A stretch of DNA of 64,000 nt, taken from the NCBI GenBank assembly GCA_003254925.1, contig QANZ01002862.1:44540-108539 (forward strand). The letters are read 5' to 3'. Below the pieces are notes generated by a model. That model did no database searches. It was given only the letters and a program-made list of their open reading frames with translations, and was not told where the DNA came from. The stretch is from Chamaecrista fasciculata. Its lineage: Eukaryota; Streptophyta; Magnoliopsida; Fabales; Fabaceae. This document shows positions 1 to 10,952 of the stretch, piece after piece; the stretch's first letter is position 1, and every line of letters starts with the position of its first letter. The translations under genes and the position numbers were made by a program.

Positions 1-245
1 GATTGGCCCTAGGGCACAATCTCCAACAGACTCCCACTTACACTAGGGTACAATCATTAATCTAGCTCTTCCTACTCTAGGTTCACTGATCAATGTGTCT
101 AATCCCCATCGACGATTCATGGCGTTCATGTATGACCCTTGCAAGAGGTTTAGTCAGAGGATCAGCAACGTTGTTCTCGCCTGCTACTTTGCATATCTTC
201 ACATCACCTCTGTCAATCATCTCTCATCTAGAGTTGAATAACTTG
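1..245 (-). mobile_element. Ty1/copia 3' end: RNase H tail, polypurine tract, start of 3' LTR
   Basis: Read on the minus strand, about 245 down to 83 encodes the C-terminal end of a copia polyprotein: a VKICKV stretch, then the family-typical ADPLTKPL motif, and a stop at 83-85. Downstream is a purine-rich tract (AAGTGGGAGTC, 29-39), and at 28 an LTR opens with TGTTGGAGATTG and runs off the window. The reading is open only from about 225; further upstream the frame is lost, so this is a truncated relic abutting the gypsy-type DNA to its right. Order and motifs fit copia; the exact family is not known. Confidence 0.8.
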
Positions 246-1553
246 CACTCATACCATTCGCAAAGATTTTTGAAATATCATCAACATTTGGCATTGGTGA
301 GGGTTGGAATCAATTTGTCATGGATGGGAGGTTGGGGGTTTCAAAGTGATTTGGGGATTCCCATTGATAATTGGAGCTCCATAATTATACCCTTCATCCC
401 TTTGGAAACTTTGTTGACAATTCCATCCAAAATTGGTGTTGGAAGAATGATTACCCACTTGATGATGCCCCAACAATTGTGGATTTGAAATTGGGAGAGC
501 TCCATTAAGATGGAAACAATCACTAGCCGAGTGGAAACGTCACTTGCAAAATGAGCAAGGAAGAGCAAACATATCAAGTGATTGTAGTCTAGGTGGGCAC
601 GGTGGAGCTTCTCTACATTGCATCGGATAACCATTGTCCCTGTAGGAGGAAGAAGAATAAGGTTGACCATGAGAAGAATCATAAGACCCATAATAAGAAT
701 TATAAGAATTATAAGGGTCATAAGGAAAATGATGTCTTCTATCCATTCAAACTCAAGCAATAAAGCTTAGAAAACATCCTCTTAGGAAAAGGTTGTTGAA
801 CTCTATTATTATTTTGAACTTCATCTAAGCTCCATCCATATTAACACCGTCCATGTTTAAGTCTAGTTCCGGTTCACAACCTAATTCAAATGGCCTATTG
901 TTAGCTTCACTTAAATTCCTTAGTCTTCTCTCTTTTCTTAACTTCCTACAAGTTCTTCCAATCTTAGGATTCAAAAGATTTAGAGTTCCTTAAACTTCCT
1001 AAGCATGCACAACTAGTTCAACACCAAAACAACAAGAAAAATAAGAGCAAATGATGTCCTAGTATGTGTCAAATGTGAATGTATGATGCACAGAGAAAAG
1101 AGCAAGAGAGTTGAAAAGAGAAGAAGATTCTCAAAAATAGGGAAACAGGCTGCGGGGCAGGCCACGGGGTAAGTCACGGCGTGACCGGCAACTTGAAAAA
1201 CAGAGAGGGACGAAATAATTTCTGGTACAGGCCACGGATCATGCCACAGAGTGTCCCACGACTTGAATGGTGGCTTGAAATCCTCCACACCAAAAATTAG
1301 TGAAAATAGACCAAAATATGAGTTTCCAAGCAAATCTTTGAACCAAAACCAATAGCCAGATGGCTCTAAAATCAAAATTTTCAGCACAATTCAATCTCAA
1401 ACGAATTAAAATAACTAAAGACTCACTACACACTAAAGAAACAAAAATTATACAAATAAAACAAAACTAAAAATTGAGTCCCTAAGACAAGGAAAAAGGA
1501 AGAACCCAATTCGTAAGAACTTGGCACTATAAACCGTTAAACTTTGGGAAAAG
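246..1553 (-). mobile_element. Ty3/gypsy leader and putative gag start (degenerate)
   Basis: This segment lies immediately inside the primer-binding site at 1555-1572, where the leader and gag of a minus-strand gypsy element belong. A 68-codon open frame (540-746, minus) is rich in Tyr, Ser and Pro and resembles the low-complexity N-terminus of some Tat/Athila-type gag proteins, but no CCHC knuckle or protease is visible. GC-rich phrases around 1150-1260 (variants of CCACGG and ATGCCAC) recur inside the LTR near 2580-2620. The element is cut off on its left at about 245 by the copia fragment. Confidence 0.5.
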
Positions 1554-1554
1554 T

Positions 1555-1572
1555 TCCCCGGCAACGGCGCCA
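1555..1572 (-). other. Retrotransposon primer-binding site (Athila/Tat type)
   Basis: The minus strand reads TGGCGCCGTTGCCGGGGA, the primer-binding site typical of plant Athila/Tat-type Ty3/gypsy elements (usually ascribed to tRNA-Asp). It sets the orientation of the element: LTR to the right, internal region to the left. Confidence 0.85.
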
Positions 1573-1575
1573 ATT

Positions 1576-2950
1576 TGACCGGACCCGTCACTAGGTGGTC
1601 AAAAATACCGGATATAATGCACTATAGTGGTGCAATTCGAGTCAATCTCTCGAGGAACTTTTGTGCAAAGTTTAAATGCAAACGATACCAAGTTATCACT
1701 AATCGAATGAAAGCAAAAGAACTTTGTTCTTTGAGTGATTATCTATGACCTAAAACAATAATTAAATAAAACAATACATGTTTTTGTGTTTTTTATCTAA
1801 AGGACTAAATTGAAAGAAATAATAATAAACGAAAAGGTTAATCAAATAGAGAAAACACCCGATAGGGCAATTGGATTAAGCAATCATCACTACTAAAGAT
1901 AAATTGAGTATTCCCACACAAATCATCCTAAGATAGTCACTAATAACTCAATGACCTAGATTAACAACCCTATCATGCAAACACCTTAAACAAGATAGAT
2001 CCACAATAAGAATTGAAAACCTCATTAAATTGATGATAAAAGAAGATCAAGAAACATAATCTTTATAACAATAACAATTGTCAAAGCTATATATCTATAA
2101 TTATAACCAAACTAGTATAAACTCAAGGGTTACAATCAAGATATAATTAGAAGAATTAAAACCAAGTTCTTAATCAACAAACAAGAATTAGATTCACAAC
2201 TAGTTCTTAGGTTCAACTAGAAAATAAGAACAAGAAGAGAAAACCCTAATTCTAGTGTGAGAAAAACTCCCTATGTGAAACCCTAGCTCATGCTTGCTCC
2301 AATGCTCCTACGGGTATGAAGATTTAGCTACTCATGATGCAGATATGGACCAAACCAAGCCCAAATCCGAGCTCAACAGCCATGGCACCAACAAAGCTCC
2401 AAGAAGATGAAAGATAGCCAAGAAGGTGATCAAGAATGTGTATTCTCTCCCAAGAAGTGTGTATCCCCCAAAATTGACCTAAAGATCCTTTTAATACTTC
2501 AATTTTCGGCCAAATCCAGGTCGGGCAAGGTCAGAATCATCAAAATTGGGCTTGGGCTTCAATAATTAAAATAGACGCGGATCATGCCGCTGCCTTCTCC
2601 ACGGCCTACTCCACGGCATAATTTGGAAAATGTTGAAACTGTGCGATTAGGTCCCTGACTTGTCTCCAATGATCCTCGGGTCTTCCTTTGAGTATTCCAA
2701 TGCTTTGGACTCCCTTTTAAACCTATCAAGACATCGAGAAACTATGCGAATTCTCAGGGTAAAATGGTCAAACAAATAATAAAGATTAAACCCGAGAAAA
2801 ACCACACAATTAATCACAAAATAGTCCAAATAATCATCAAACCTCAAGGCATCATATTTTATCATAAAAGGACATAAAGGCAAGCAAATGAATCCCAAAT
2901 GAATATAAAATGCCTTAAAATGTCACTAAAATGTATGATAAAATATGGTC
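1576..2950 (-). mobile_element. Ty3/gypsy 5' LTR (right boundary uncertain)
   Basis: The LTR end nearest the primer-binding site is fixed by CA (minus) at 1576-1577. No second LTR lies in the window, so the outer end cannot be placed by comparison; about 2950 is a guess from where the character of the sequence changes. The 83-codon minus-strand frame at 2647-2898 lies inside and shows no recognisable domain. Confidence 0.5.
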
Positions 2951-3199
2951 AGATCAGTTAGCCTAAGATCCCTTATAGCCAAAAATCATTTAAGATTATC
3001 ATATACATGTTCAGGGCTAAACCAGTCATCATCATTAGTCCTATACAAAGTTTTCACCATAGAAAGTTGCTAAAAACCAAAAACTGATATGACCAACAAA
3101 TGAGAAACATTAATTATGTGTTAAAACATAATTATCACACAAGGTTTCCCTCACAAAATCAACTTATGCAACTTTAGAAAATGTGAAAACACATGCATA

Positions 3200-3840
3200 T
3201 AAAAATTTTGAAGAATAAAGAGGCATCAACACAAAATGCATCTATTGTCTCCATATCGATAGGATACAACAGATTCTGGAAACATTATACACAAGTCTCA
3301 ATGCTGACAATATACAAATGAGCATGTACCACAAAATTACATATTAATTATGTTCTACCGATAGGGTAAATTCACAATTAATATACAAATTGAGTCTGAG
3401 ATTTAACAATCTTCTCTCTCACAAACAGGGATTGAAAATCAAATCTTTGTAGGGACACTAACTCTGTATTTTGAGAGAAGCGTATGACCAATCAGGTATC
3501 GCAATAGAAGGTCAGAGGAAGAGACGAAGTGTTAACCAGATGCATGTCAAATATCTAATTCCTCAACTATCTAAAAAAATGACTTCACAAGAGCGATACA
3601 TATTTGAAGTGGTTGTAGGTGTCTATCTGACCCTCTAAACTAAAACAACCCTTCCACATATACTAAACGTGCAGCTTGAGGTAGACAACACAATCTACTA
3701 AGCTTACTTAATCTGTATCCGAGTAACAAAACCATTCTAATCAGATCAGATATCAAAAGGATAACAGATGATTTATTATACTTTGCAAGTACCAAATGAC
3801 ATTTCCTCAGCTTTCCAATGATCCCCAACAAAATTGCTCA
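3200..3840 (-). mobile_element. Decayed Ty1/copia reverse transcriptase/RNase H remnant
   Basis: Translating the minus strand across several frames recovers, in order, a HWKA block, a TTTS-like block, a FYCDT block (the YCDNSA site of copia RNase H) and a LFVREKI block (family consensus near YLFVREKV). Stops and frameshifts are frequent, so it is long dead. The stretch 2951-3199 to its left probably holds its 3' end, but I see no motif there. Confidence 0.7.
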
Positions 3841-5952
3841 AGTATTTTCCAAGTACACTTATATGAATTGCTATAACTTAACTAGTGTACACTTGAGCAA
3901 AACACAAATTGCTATCAGCGGAAGTCTAAGGGGTTCACATAAGATTGTCTGACCAAATAACAAATTGGAAAGCTTAACCCAAAATATAGGTTCCTTGAGA
4001 TAAACTAAAATACTATAAGACTTAACAAGGTGAAATTAATGGGCAATTCTAAAGGAAAATTTCAACCAAGTCATTCCCACAAAGTAATTATTAAAACAAA
4101 TTTTCTATCTCAATCGGGAGACTTATACAAAATATTTTGTCCAAACCAAAATATCTCTAGTGTCCATTAATCTAAAATAAAGTAGAGACATTAAGACAAA
4201 ATTAACAAAATCAATTGCTTAATACGTAATATAAAGTAATAGTTAATTAATTAATGCTAATCCATACAAATAATAAAATCTCTCCCACTTGGATAGCATT
4301 AATTAATTATCAAACGTGTCCAAAAGATACTGAATTAAACAATTAATTATTTCAAAACAAATTGCATTAATAGTGTCATACCCATATGGTATATCCACCA
4401 TCAATACAATTTCAATTTACAAACAAAACAACCTTGTAAGTGGACCCACGATAGGCAAGTGCTCAATTACAAGTTGCTAAAATTAACAAAATTATTTTCC
4501 AAAACCAAAGGTTTCAACAAAAGGGGCTCAAAAATAATTTTGGACACAAAATCACATTTTATGTGCATAATATCGGGTCAAAAAAATATATCACATGCCA
4601 AATACTAATATTAGGGAGAGTACAATAAAAAATATGCTTAACAATAACTCACAAAATATGCACAAAAATTTTTAATTTAAAATTCTGAAAATACAGGCTC
4701 CAAACTCAGAATTAAATTTTATGGAAATTAGATAAAATAATATTTTGATCCTAAAAAAAATTTTGAAAACAAATTTTCAAAATAGGGATACAAAATTTTA
4801 AGGCTCGTTTCCAGAAAAGGGATCAAGATAATCTCTGAATGTATGGGCTAAAACTTGCAATTAATTAAAATTAATTTGCAATTCAACACAATTTTAAAAC
4901 TTTAAATAAAATTAAAGATCAAATGGCCAAGCCTACTTAATGCACACCCTTGTCCCAGTTTCGAAATCCAAACGCACCAAAAGTGGTGTTTCACAATTTT
5001 TTTTTTAATTACTGGACCAAAACGCAAAAGACTAAAACAAGATAGGACCAAAAATGCAAAATGAGCGAAGAGGTCGTCTTCAACCTCTGTCGGGTTGAGC
5101 GACCCGACTGTCCAAAAAAGGGACTCGGCGGTCCGGCGTCGTTTACGGCAATAGAAACACCGATCAACATCGTTTCAGTGAGAGAAATAGATATGTGAAA
5201 ACGGATTTGCAAAACGAGTCCGGAAAGAGTTTCGATCGAAGAAAATCAAGAACGCCGTAACTGAGCCATGATTTTTCGATCTCCATGAGAACAACATGAT
5301 TTGACGAAATTTCTTGAAGAGAGATACTAGATAATTGTCGAAAACGAGAACGAATGCATCAATTTTAGAAAACAAACTCAAATTCAACCAAATCAGAGAG
5401 CAGAAACAACGATGAACATATTTGCTTCATGTTTTTGAGTTTCATTCAAATCCAGCAATTATTGCATTCAAAATAATCATAGCAACACGGTGAACAAATA
5501 TGCTCGCTGTTCCAAATTTCAATCACATATAAGAGCAATCATTGTATTCTAAACCACAAAACGAAGATGTACTCAATAGCAGATGAATAATTTCAGAAAA
5601 TCACTTTTGAAGAAATACTCAATAAGCAAATTACCGAGAAACAATAGATAAACCAAAATTTTCAACTCAATATCAAGATTTGTCAATATGTACATATTTG
5701 GATTAGCAAATTACACTTCCAAACATTCAATCAAGAATGCAGATCAAATTGGCACACAATCAAATTCATGATTACATATTCACATAGGAATTCATGTACG
5801 GACAAAAAATTAAATGTTGAGGCTTCTTAATTTTCAGAGAAGAAACTATCGAGATCATATTAGAAATTAACAATAAATCAAGAAAATTAATGAAGAATTA
5901 AAATCAGATAAGATAACATCTCAAAATAAACTAAAGTAACCCGACTGGAACT
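3841..5952. other. Retroelement-derived AT-rich DNA, no gene
   Basis: No credible coding region. A polypurine-like AAGTGGGAGA on the minus strand (4281-4290) resembles the tract before a copia 3' LTR, and the stretch to its left is faintly similar to the LTR at 5969-6567 (both contain GACAAAATATTTTG). The stretch 5050-5400 is somewhat GC-richer. This may be the interior of a non-autonomous copia element whose 5' LTR is at 5969-6567. The 67- and 70-codon frames at 5009-5387 have no recognisable features. Confidence 0.4.
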
Positions 5953-5966
5953 CGGCTCTGATAGCA
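5953..5966 (-). other. Copia primer-binding site (initiator tRNA-Met type)
   Basis: The minus strand reads TGCTATCAGAGCCG, one base from the usual copia TGGTATCAGAGCC, placed two bases after the CA end of the LTR to its right. Confidence 0.8.
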
Positions 5967-5968
5967 AT

Positions 5969-6567
5969 TGACGGAAAAATTAAATCTAAAATTATGGGAG
6001 ATGAAATCACTAACCTGAAATAGTCGAAAGAAAATAGACATGGTAAAAATCTTACAACTCACATTCCCGGAAGCTTTGCAAATAGAGTAATGAGATTCTC
6101 TGTATAGAGAAGTAGAGAGACTGAATAATGCATGTGATTAGAATAAATCTATCTTACACTCTTTATGTGGGAAGCCTATATATATATATAGGCTAAAACA
6201 AGTGAATAAATAATTAATAAGCCTTTACCTAAAAAAATCCACTCAATATTACAAAATAATATACTAAATATATATTTTGACCTTATTAATTATTTATCAA
6301 CATATATTTAATCAAAATATTTTGTCTCCTAAATAACTCTACAATTAGTAATTTAATGGGATAATTACTAATACTTCTGGGCTGTGACTTGCGCGTCTTT
6401 TACCAATAGGATGACGACTGTATATAATCAAACCCATCACTGATTGCTACAGTTGAAAAAAACGAAATTCATTCTTATTTTGAGTTATGAAATAATTAAT
6501 TACTTAATTAGTAAGAAAATATCAATTTTATAATAAATTAATGTTTATTCACACAAAATTTCCAACA
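5969..6567 (-). mobile_element. Copia 5' LTR, 599 bp
   Basis: On the minus strand it starts TGTTGGAAATTTTGTG at 6567 and ends CCGTCA at 5969, next to the primer-binding site. Near the middle is a perfect palindrome, AGCC(TA)n GGCT at 6173-6194, which overlaps the likely LTR TATA box. Its partner LTR is not clearly preserved. Confidence 0.75.
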
Positions 6568-7396
6568 AAAATTACGAAAATAAGTTTTACTTCTATCAGC
6601 TAAAATTTTTGCTAATTGTCATTCTAATTTAAAAAACACATTTGAAAAAATGACTCGATCGTCGGGAAAAGATTTGTACCATCATGGTATGATGCCATTT
6701 AGTAAAGTGGGCAAAAGATTTGTACCATCATGGTATGATGCCACCTCACTCGTAAGTCATAAATAATTCTTGAAAGAATTGACGTTTTGTGGCATCCCCG
6801 CAGTCCTCCAACTTTGTTTTTGGACAACACAACATGTCGTTTATTTATTATTGACTAATGTTAAATAACTTAATACATTCAATATTTGCCAAGAAAGAAA
6901 CGATTTAATATTGATTTTGTTTTTCTTTATTATCGAAATTCTTGACCATTATGTCTTTGCAAAAGAAACGTTAAAATATTAAATATAAAAAGATTTTTTG
7001 CATTTGACAAACTTTACATAAAATCGTTTTACATATATTGTACACACGTTAAAAAATATGATAAAACAAACAAAAAGTTTAGTGACAATTAGCTATTTTT
7101 TTATGGATTAATACGTACACATCTATATATAATTAAAGTGCAAATACTTTAAAAATGTTATTGTACTGGTATTCATTTTGTGAGTATTCTTCGTACTTCT
7201 AAAGTATTATAAATATATAATTTTTATATTTTTTTTATAAAAATATGGTTGTGTCTTGATCTAATTTTATTCTTGTTATATTAAAACTTTATTTTTTAGA
7301 TTATCGAACAAAATGTTCATACTCTTACAAGAAAAAACATATAAATTTGTATTTATAACTTTATATTTAAATAAATATTATTGTACTAGTACATCA
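6568..7396 (+). promoter_or_regulatory. Distal upstream block of KTI1
   Basis: The stretch from about 6650 to 7130 recurs upstream of KTI2 (13360-13780) and in part at 51050-51340 and 59750-59880. Best conserved are TTGAAAGAATTGACGTTTTG followed by TGGCA(T/G)CCCC, and ACAACATGTCGTTTA. Here a 40-odd-base unit containing CATCATGGTATGATG is directly repeated (6673-6752). No open frame survives, so this is either shared regulatory DNA or passively co-duplicated flank. Confidence 0.5.
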
Positions 7397-7405
7397 TAAT
7401 TTTTA

Positions 7406-7847
7406 GGATAAATTATATTTTGGTACCATGTTCTATGGATCGGTTTGATTTTAGTACTTTTTTATTTCAAAAGTGACATTTTAGTATCATGTTCTTTGCA
7501 CCGTTAACACTTTAGTACTCGATTTTATTATTTTGTTGAAAACACCTAAATGTCTATTTTTCTTTAATTTTTCATAATTTAGACGCTAAGACACTAAAAA
7601 ATCATAAAAAAACATAGAGATTCAAAATGAGAGGATTTTGGAGTGTTTTATCTTTTGAATCGTGAAAAATAAGAAAAAAAATGAACATTTAGGTATTTTT
7701 ATCGAGCACGTGATGGTCACGTAGTTAAAACTCAACAAAAAAATAATTTTGAATACCAAAGTACTAACGATACAAATATGTTATTTTCGAAATAACATGA
7801 TACCAAAAGTGAAATTATAAAACATAGTGCCACAATATAATCTATCC
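7406..7847. mobile_element. Mutator-type MITE in the KTI1 promoter
   Basis: 442 bp with inverted ends (GGATAAATTATATTTTGGTA on the left, its degenerate complement ending in TATCC on the right), flanked by identical 9-bp target duplications TAATTTTTA at 7397-7405 and 7848-7856. The 9-bp duplication indicates a Mutator-like element. It has no coding capacity and belongs to the GGTAAATTA-ended families seen again at 29236, 40708, 53849 and 61548. Confidence 0.85.
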
Positions 7848-7990
7848 TAATTTTTAAAATGAACCGTACCTCAAACCTATACTCATGCACTCATGCAAAT
7901 ATCGACACCAAGGCAATCGCATTATAAGTATTAGGTACACATTGATGATTGAAGAAGCCACACACATGACACAACGGCCCTCTATCTAGC

Positions 7991-7998
7991 TATAAATA
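7991..7998 (+). promoter_or_regulatory. TATA box of KTI1
   Basis: TATAAATA lies 101 bp before the KTI1 start codon, in a stretch conserved with the KTI2 and KTI3 promoters. A leader of about 70 nt would follow. Confidence 0.7.
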
Positions 7999-8091
7999 TA
8001 TAAACCCACCCACATACGTACACTCTCTATCTATACTCCAAAATCCAAATAAACATAACATTATCAATTGCTGAGTGAGTTAACAACAAAA

Positions 8092-8679
8092 ATGAAGACT
8101 CTCTTGTATTTGTTCTTTGTTTTAGCCTTGACCTCCACATCACTCGCCCAATACCTTTTGGTTGACACCTCCGGCGAGCCCATCCTAAACAACGCAGGCG
8201 GATATTTCATCTTCCCGGTGACCCAACCCGGTGCTGCAGTCCAGCTCGCTGAAACCGGAAGCGAAACCTGCCCTAGGACCGTGGTTCTCGGCGTCTTCCA
8301 AGGCGTCTTCGCCATCCCGGTGAGATTCTCATCGCCGCTTTTAATTTTCCAGATCTATGAAGGTATGCCTGTCCACGTGGACTTCCTCCGCATTCCGTAC
8401 CCGTGCCTCCCGTCGCCGGCCAGGTGGAAGGTGGATGAAGATGATGGGAATGTGAAGATTGTAAATGAAGGAGAACCAACTGGGTTCGTTGGTTCTTTCA
8501 GAATTGAAGGGGTTAGTGAACAAGCTTTCAAACTTCAGTATTGTGGGACACAAGATGAGTGTAAGGATATTGGGGTTTCTAATGATAGTACTAGGAGTTT
8601 GACTGTCAAGGATGGAGAGCCATTGATAGTGAGATTTGTGAAGACACACGATTCTCAGGGAATCAGGATGACAATTTGA
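8092..8679 (+). CDS. Kunitz-type protease inhibitor (KTI1)
   Basis: Single-exon gene for 195 residues. The ATG at 8092 is chosen because it opens a clear signal peptide (residues 1-19, MKTLLYLFFVLALTSTSLA) and the same MKT start is kept in every paralogue; in-frame codons upstream are not ATG. The mature part carries the Kunitz STI signature (LVDTSGEPILNNAGGYFI, about 23-40) and four cysteines, C60, C105, C151 and C157, spaced for the two usual disulphides. By alignment with soybean trypsin inhibitor the reactive-site P1 residue (Arg63 there) is Leu84 here, so classical trypsin inhibition is unlikely; chymotrypsin-like targets or loss of inhibition are both possible. The protein should enter the secretory pathway. 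The last third is AT-richer in codon use than the middle. Downstream lie the LINE tail (9100-9900) and the convergent SPH relic. Confidence 0.93.
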   Translation: MKTLLYLFFVLALTSTSLAQYLLVDTSGEPILNNAGGYFIFPVTQPGAAVQLAETGSETCPRTVVLGVFQGVFAIPVRFSSPLLIFQIYEGMPVHVDFLRIPYPCLPSPARWKVDEDDGNVKIVNEGEPTGFVGSFRIEGVSEQAFKLQYCGTQDECKDIGVSNDSTRSLTVKDGEPLIVRFVKTHDSQGIRMTI

Positions 8680-9064
8680 TCAGCAGTACGTGTATTTTCT
8701 ACGGAGTTAATTAATAATTTGGTCTATGAAAAATCTCTCAGTTGATAACTCAATTCCTCAAAGATTGAAATGTACGATTTATTCTCTGAAAGATCAAAAT
8801 GATATATTTATTAGTCATTTTTATTGACTAAATAATATACTATTTTAATCTTTTAAGGACTAATTGAAAAGTACTATTTTGATCTGTCAGGGAATCAATG
8901 TATATTTTAATCATTTAGGGACTAAACTATCAGCTCAATGATCTTTTCAAGGACAAAATTGTTTATTTACTCATGTTCTATATGATGTTGGAATTAATAA
9001 GTACGTAATCCAACTTCTCAACTACGTATGTATCTTTGCATGAATAATGTATAAATAAGTGAAG

Positions 9065-9095
<31 letters not shown>
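8680..9095. other. KTI1 3' flank with AT microsatellite
   Basis: No gene. Phrases such as AATTAATAATTTGG and CCAACTTCTCAACTAC recur after the KTI relic at 31655, and weaker versions at 37360-37560. A (TA)n run ends it near 9095. Polyadenylation-type AATAAA-like signals are frequent but not distinctive in such AT-rich DNA. Confidence 0.6.
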
Positions 9096-9097
<2 letters not shown>

Positions 9098-9099
9098 CT

Positions 9100-9900
9100 T
9101 CTCTTTTACGCTTTTTCTTTTTGTAAAAAGTGCAATTCATTTAAATAAAAACTGAGGATTACAAGAGTGCAGATAGTGTAGATAATACATAAAAGAAAGG
9201 CAGGAACACTAGTTACAAAAAAGAAGCCAGTATACAAAAGAGAGGAATGAAAGGAGAATAAAGAAAAAACAGAACAAGGTAATATCAAGTATTAGTCTTC
9301 TTGTTCTTCTTCCTATCCATCTTGATATATATTAATTCTCTCTTGGAGGAAAGCTAGAGAGATGAAGGAGGGTGGATGAGTGTAGATATATGACTAGATG
9401 GTGAAGGCAGATTGGTTCTTCTTGCTATAATTTGCCAAAATATCTACACAAGAGTTAGCCTCCCTAAATATGTGGTTGGCTTTCCAATCTGTCAAAGGAG
9501 GAGAGAAAGATGATGACAATTCTTAATTAAAGTATAATGAGGATGAAGATGATGTAAGTCTTGTTGCTTAAGAAGATTGATAGCAACACTACAATCTGAT
9601 TCCACTATTCAATTCTTGATTTTTAGCTTATAAGCTAATTCAATACCATAAAAAAAGACCACATAATTCAGCAAGCAAAGAATTCCCAACTCAATGTAAG
9701 AGGAAAAAGCATTGACAAAGTTACTATTGTAATCTCTTATGATTCCCCGGCACTAATGTGATTAGATTTAGTAAATCCATCAGAATTCATCTTGAAAATA
9801 TTTAAATCTGGCATACTCAAAAAGACTGGGAAGGGTTTGTGAGTTGTGCAATTTGAAGTGCGATTGCTAGGCAAGGAAAGGAAAGAATATTTTGGCCATT
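9100..9900 (-). mobile_element. LINE 3' fragment with RNase H remnant
   Basis: The minus strand from about 9830 to 9400 translates, with frame breaks, into the C-terminal RNase H domain of plant LINEs: an SDGFTKSNH start, then LLKQQDLHHLH, then a FREANSCVDILANYSKKNQ end. The 3' end is at about 9105, where the minus strand runs ACAAAAAGAAAAA, a LINE-type tail. It sits directly against the (TA)n run after KTI1. A shorter LINE tail sits at the equivalent place after the KTI relic at 32060-32169, suggesting that the insertion predates duplication. Confidence 0.75.
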
Positions 9901-10379
9901 CAATATTTGAGATTTTGACCAGAAAAAAACGTACGTGTTAATGCTAAACTAACAAATTTACTCCATTCAATATTTCTATGATTCATATCGTACTGAATTA
10001 TATTATATATATATATATATTAGTATTCTTACTTATACATTAAGGTATAGACTTAGCTTGATCATTGTAAAGTGTGGGAGATTTGAATCAATCTTGGGAT
10101 CTTAGTATATATCCTTTGAAATTTGTGTCCTTATAATTCTAACTTCTAAGAGATTTTTAGTTTGCTAAAATAGTGGATTCTTGTGGATCTCACATATATA
10201 ATCAAGCAATTTGCTCTAGGGCAAAAGTTTGAGCGATCATCTAGCTAGGAGTAGTTAGCTAGTCTGTATTAATAAATGGTGACCATGCATGGAGTCCAAA
10301 TCAAATAATAGCATAAATATAGGAGATCATAGACTTATTTTTCTTAAGAATAATGAACACATTATTGAAGACTTCTTTC
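9901..10379. other. Shared flank between KTI1 and the SPH relic
   Basis: No gene. The stretch 9960-10240 (for example ACTTATACATTAAGGTATAG and CAATCTTGGGATCTTAGTAT) recurs at 28740-28990 before SPH-B, which supports tandem duplication of the KTI-SPH interval. Confidence 0.6.
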
Positions 10380-10950
10380 TTTTTTTAAGAGTATAGAATC
10401 ACCCAATATCAGAGAAGGTGACCCATACGAAATTATTCATTTTTACATAATCTCCTTGTTTTCTCACTCCACCAAATAGTAAACTAAAACAACTAAATTG
10501 AAAAGAGAAAACTAGGGTGTAGATATATATAATTTCTAGTTTTCTACTATTACATGCAAACATGAATTTGAAAAAAGAGCAAGTAGATCGATGAACATCA
10601 TATATATTATCATTGAATCTATGAACATCATATATTATCATTGTCTACACTATGTTGTTTTTGTACGATTACGAATGTAATGTAATACAACATAGTGTAG
10701 ACAATGCATGTAATGCATTTTGTATGTTTAGCACTACATACGTCCCCATCATCACCTAGTGTGCTTGGAATAAATGTGCATCAGATACCTTGAAAAGAGG
10801 ACTGCCATAAAGACACACGTGAACCGGCTGTACCGCTGTACCATGATTATTGCCGTTGAAAGTGCATGTATAAGTGCGTACCATTATGTGATGGTGATGT
10901 GAGTCTAGCTTAGTGATGATGATGAAGATGATCGATAATGGTGTTTTAAT
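10380..10950 (-). pseudogene. SPH relic: N-terminal piece and flanks
   Basis: About 10720-10860 on the minus strand matches the first 40-odd codons of SPH-A/B/C: signal-peptide region and the GDVV-like segment. The homologous start codon is changed and everything after is missing. Left of it, 10390-10600 matches the SPH 3' flank (TAGAATCACCCAATATCA also occurs at 22364; GAGCAAGTAGATCGA recurs at 29733 and 34518). The body appears to have been lost around a 20-bp palindrome at 10639-10706. Right of it, the SPH promoter continues until an LTR interrupts it at about 10953 and resumes at 12163. Confidence 0.75.
10639..10706. repeat. Perfect 20-bp inverted repeat with 28-nt loop
   Basis: Arms 10639-10658 (CATTGTCTACACTATGTTGT) and 10687-10706 are exact reverse complements. 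The repeat sits where the SPH body is deleted in this copy and is absent from the three intact SPH genes. Confidence 0.85.
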
Positions 10951-10952
10951 AT

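Noticed and set aside
8064-8649. Minus-strand frames of 68-102 codons opposite KTI1
   Set aside because: They are antisense shadows of the KTI1 coding region; similar shadows occur opposite KTI2 and KTI3.
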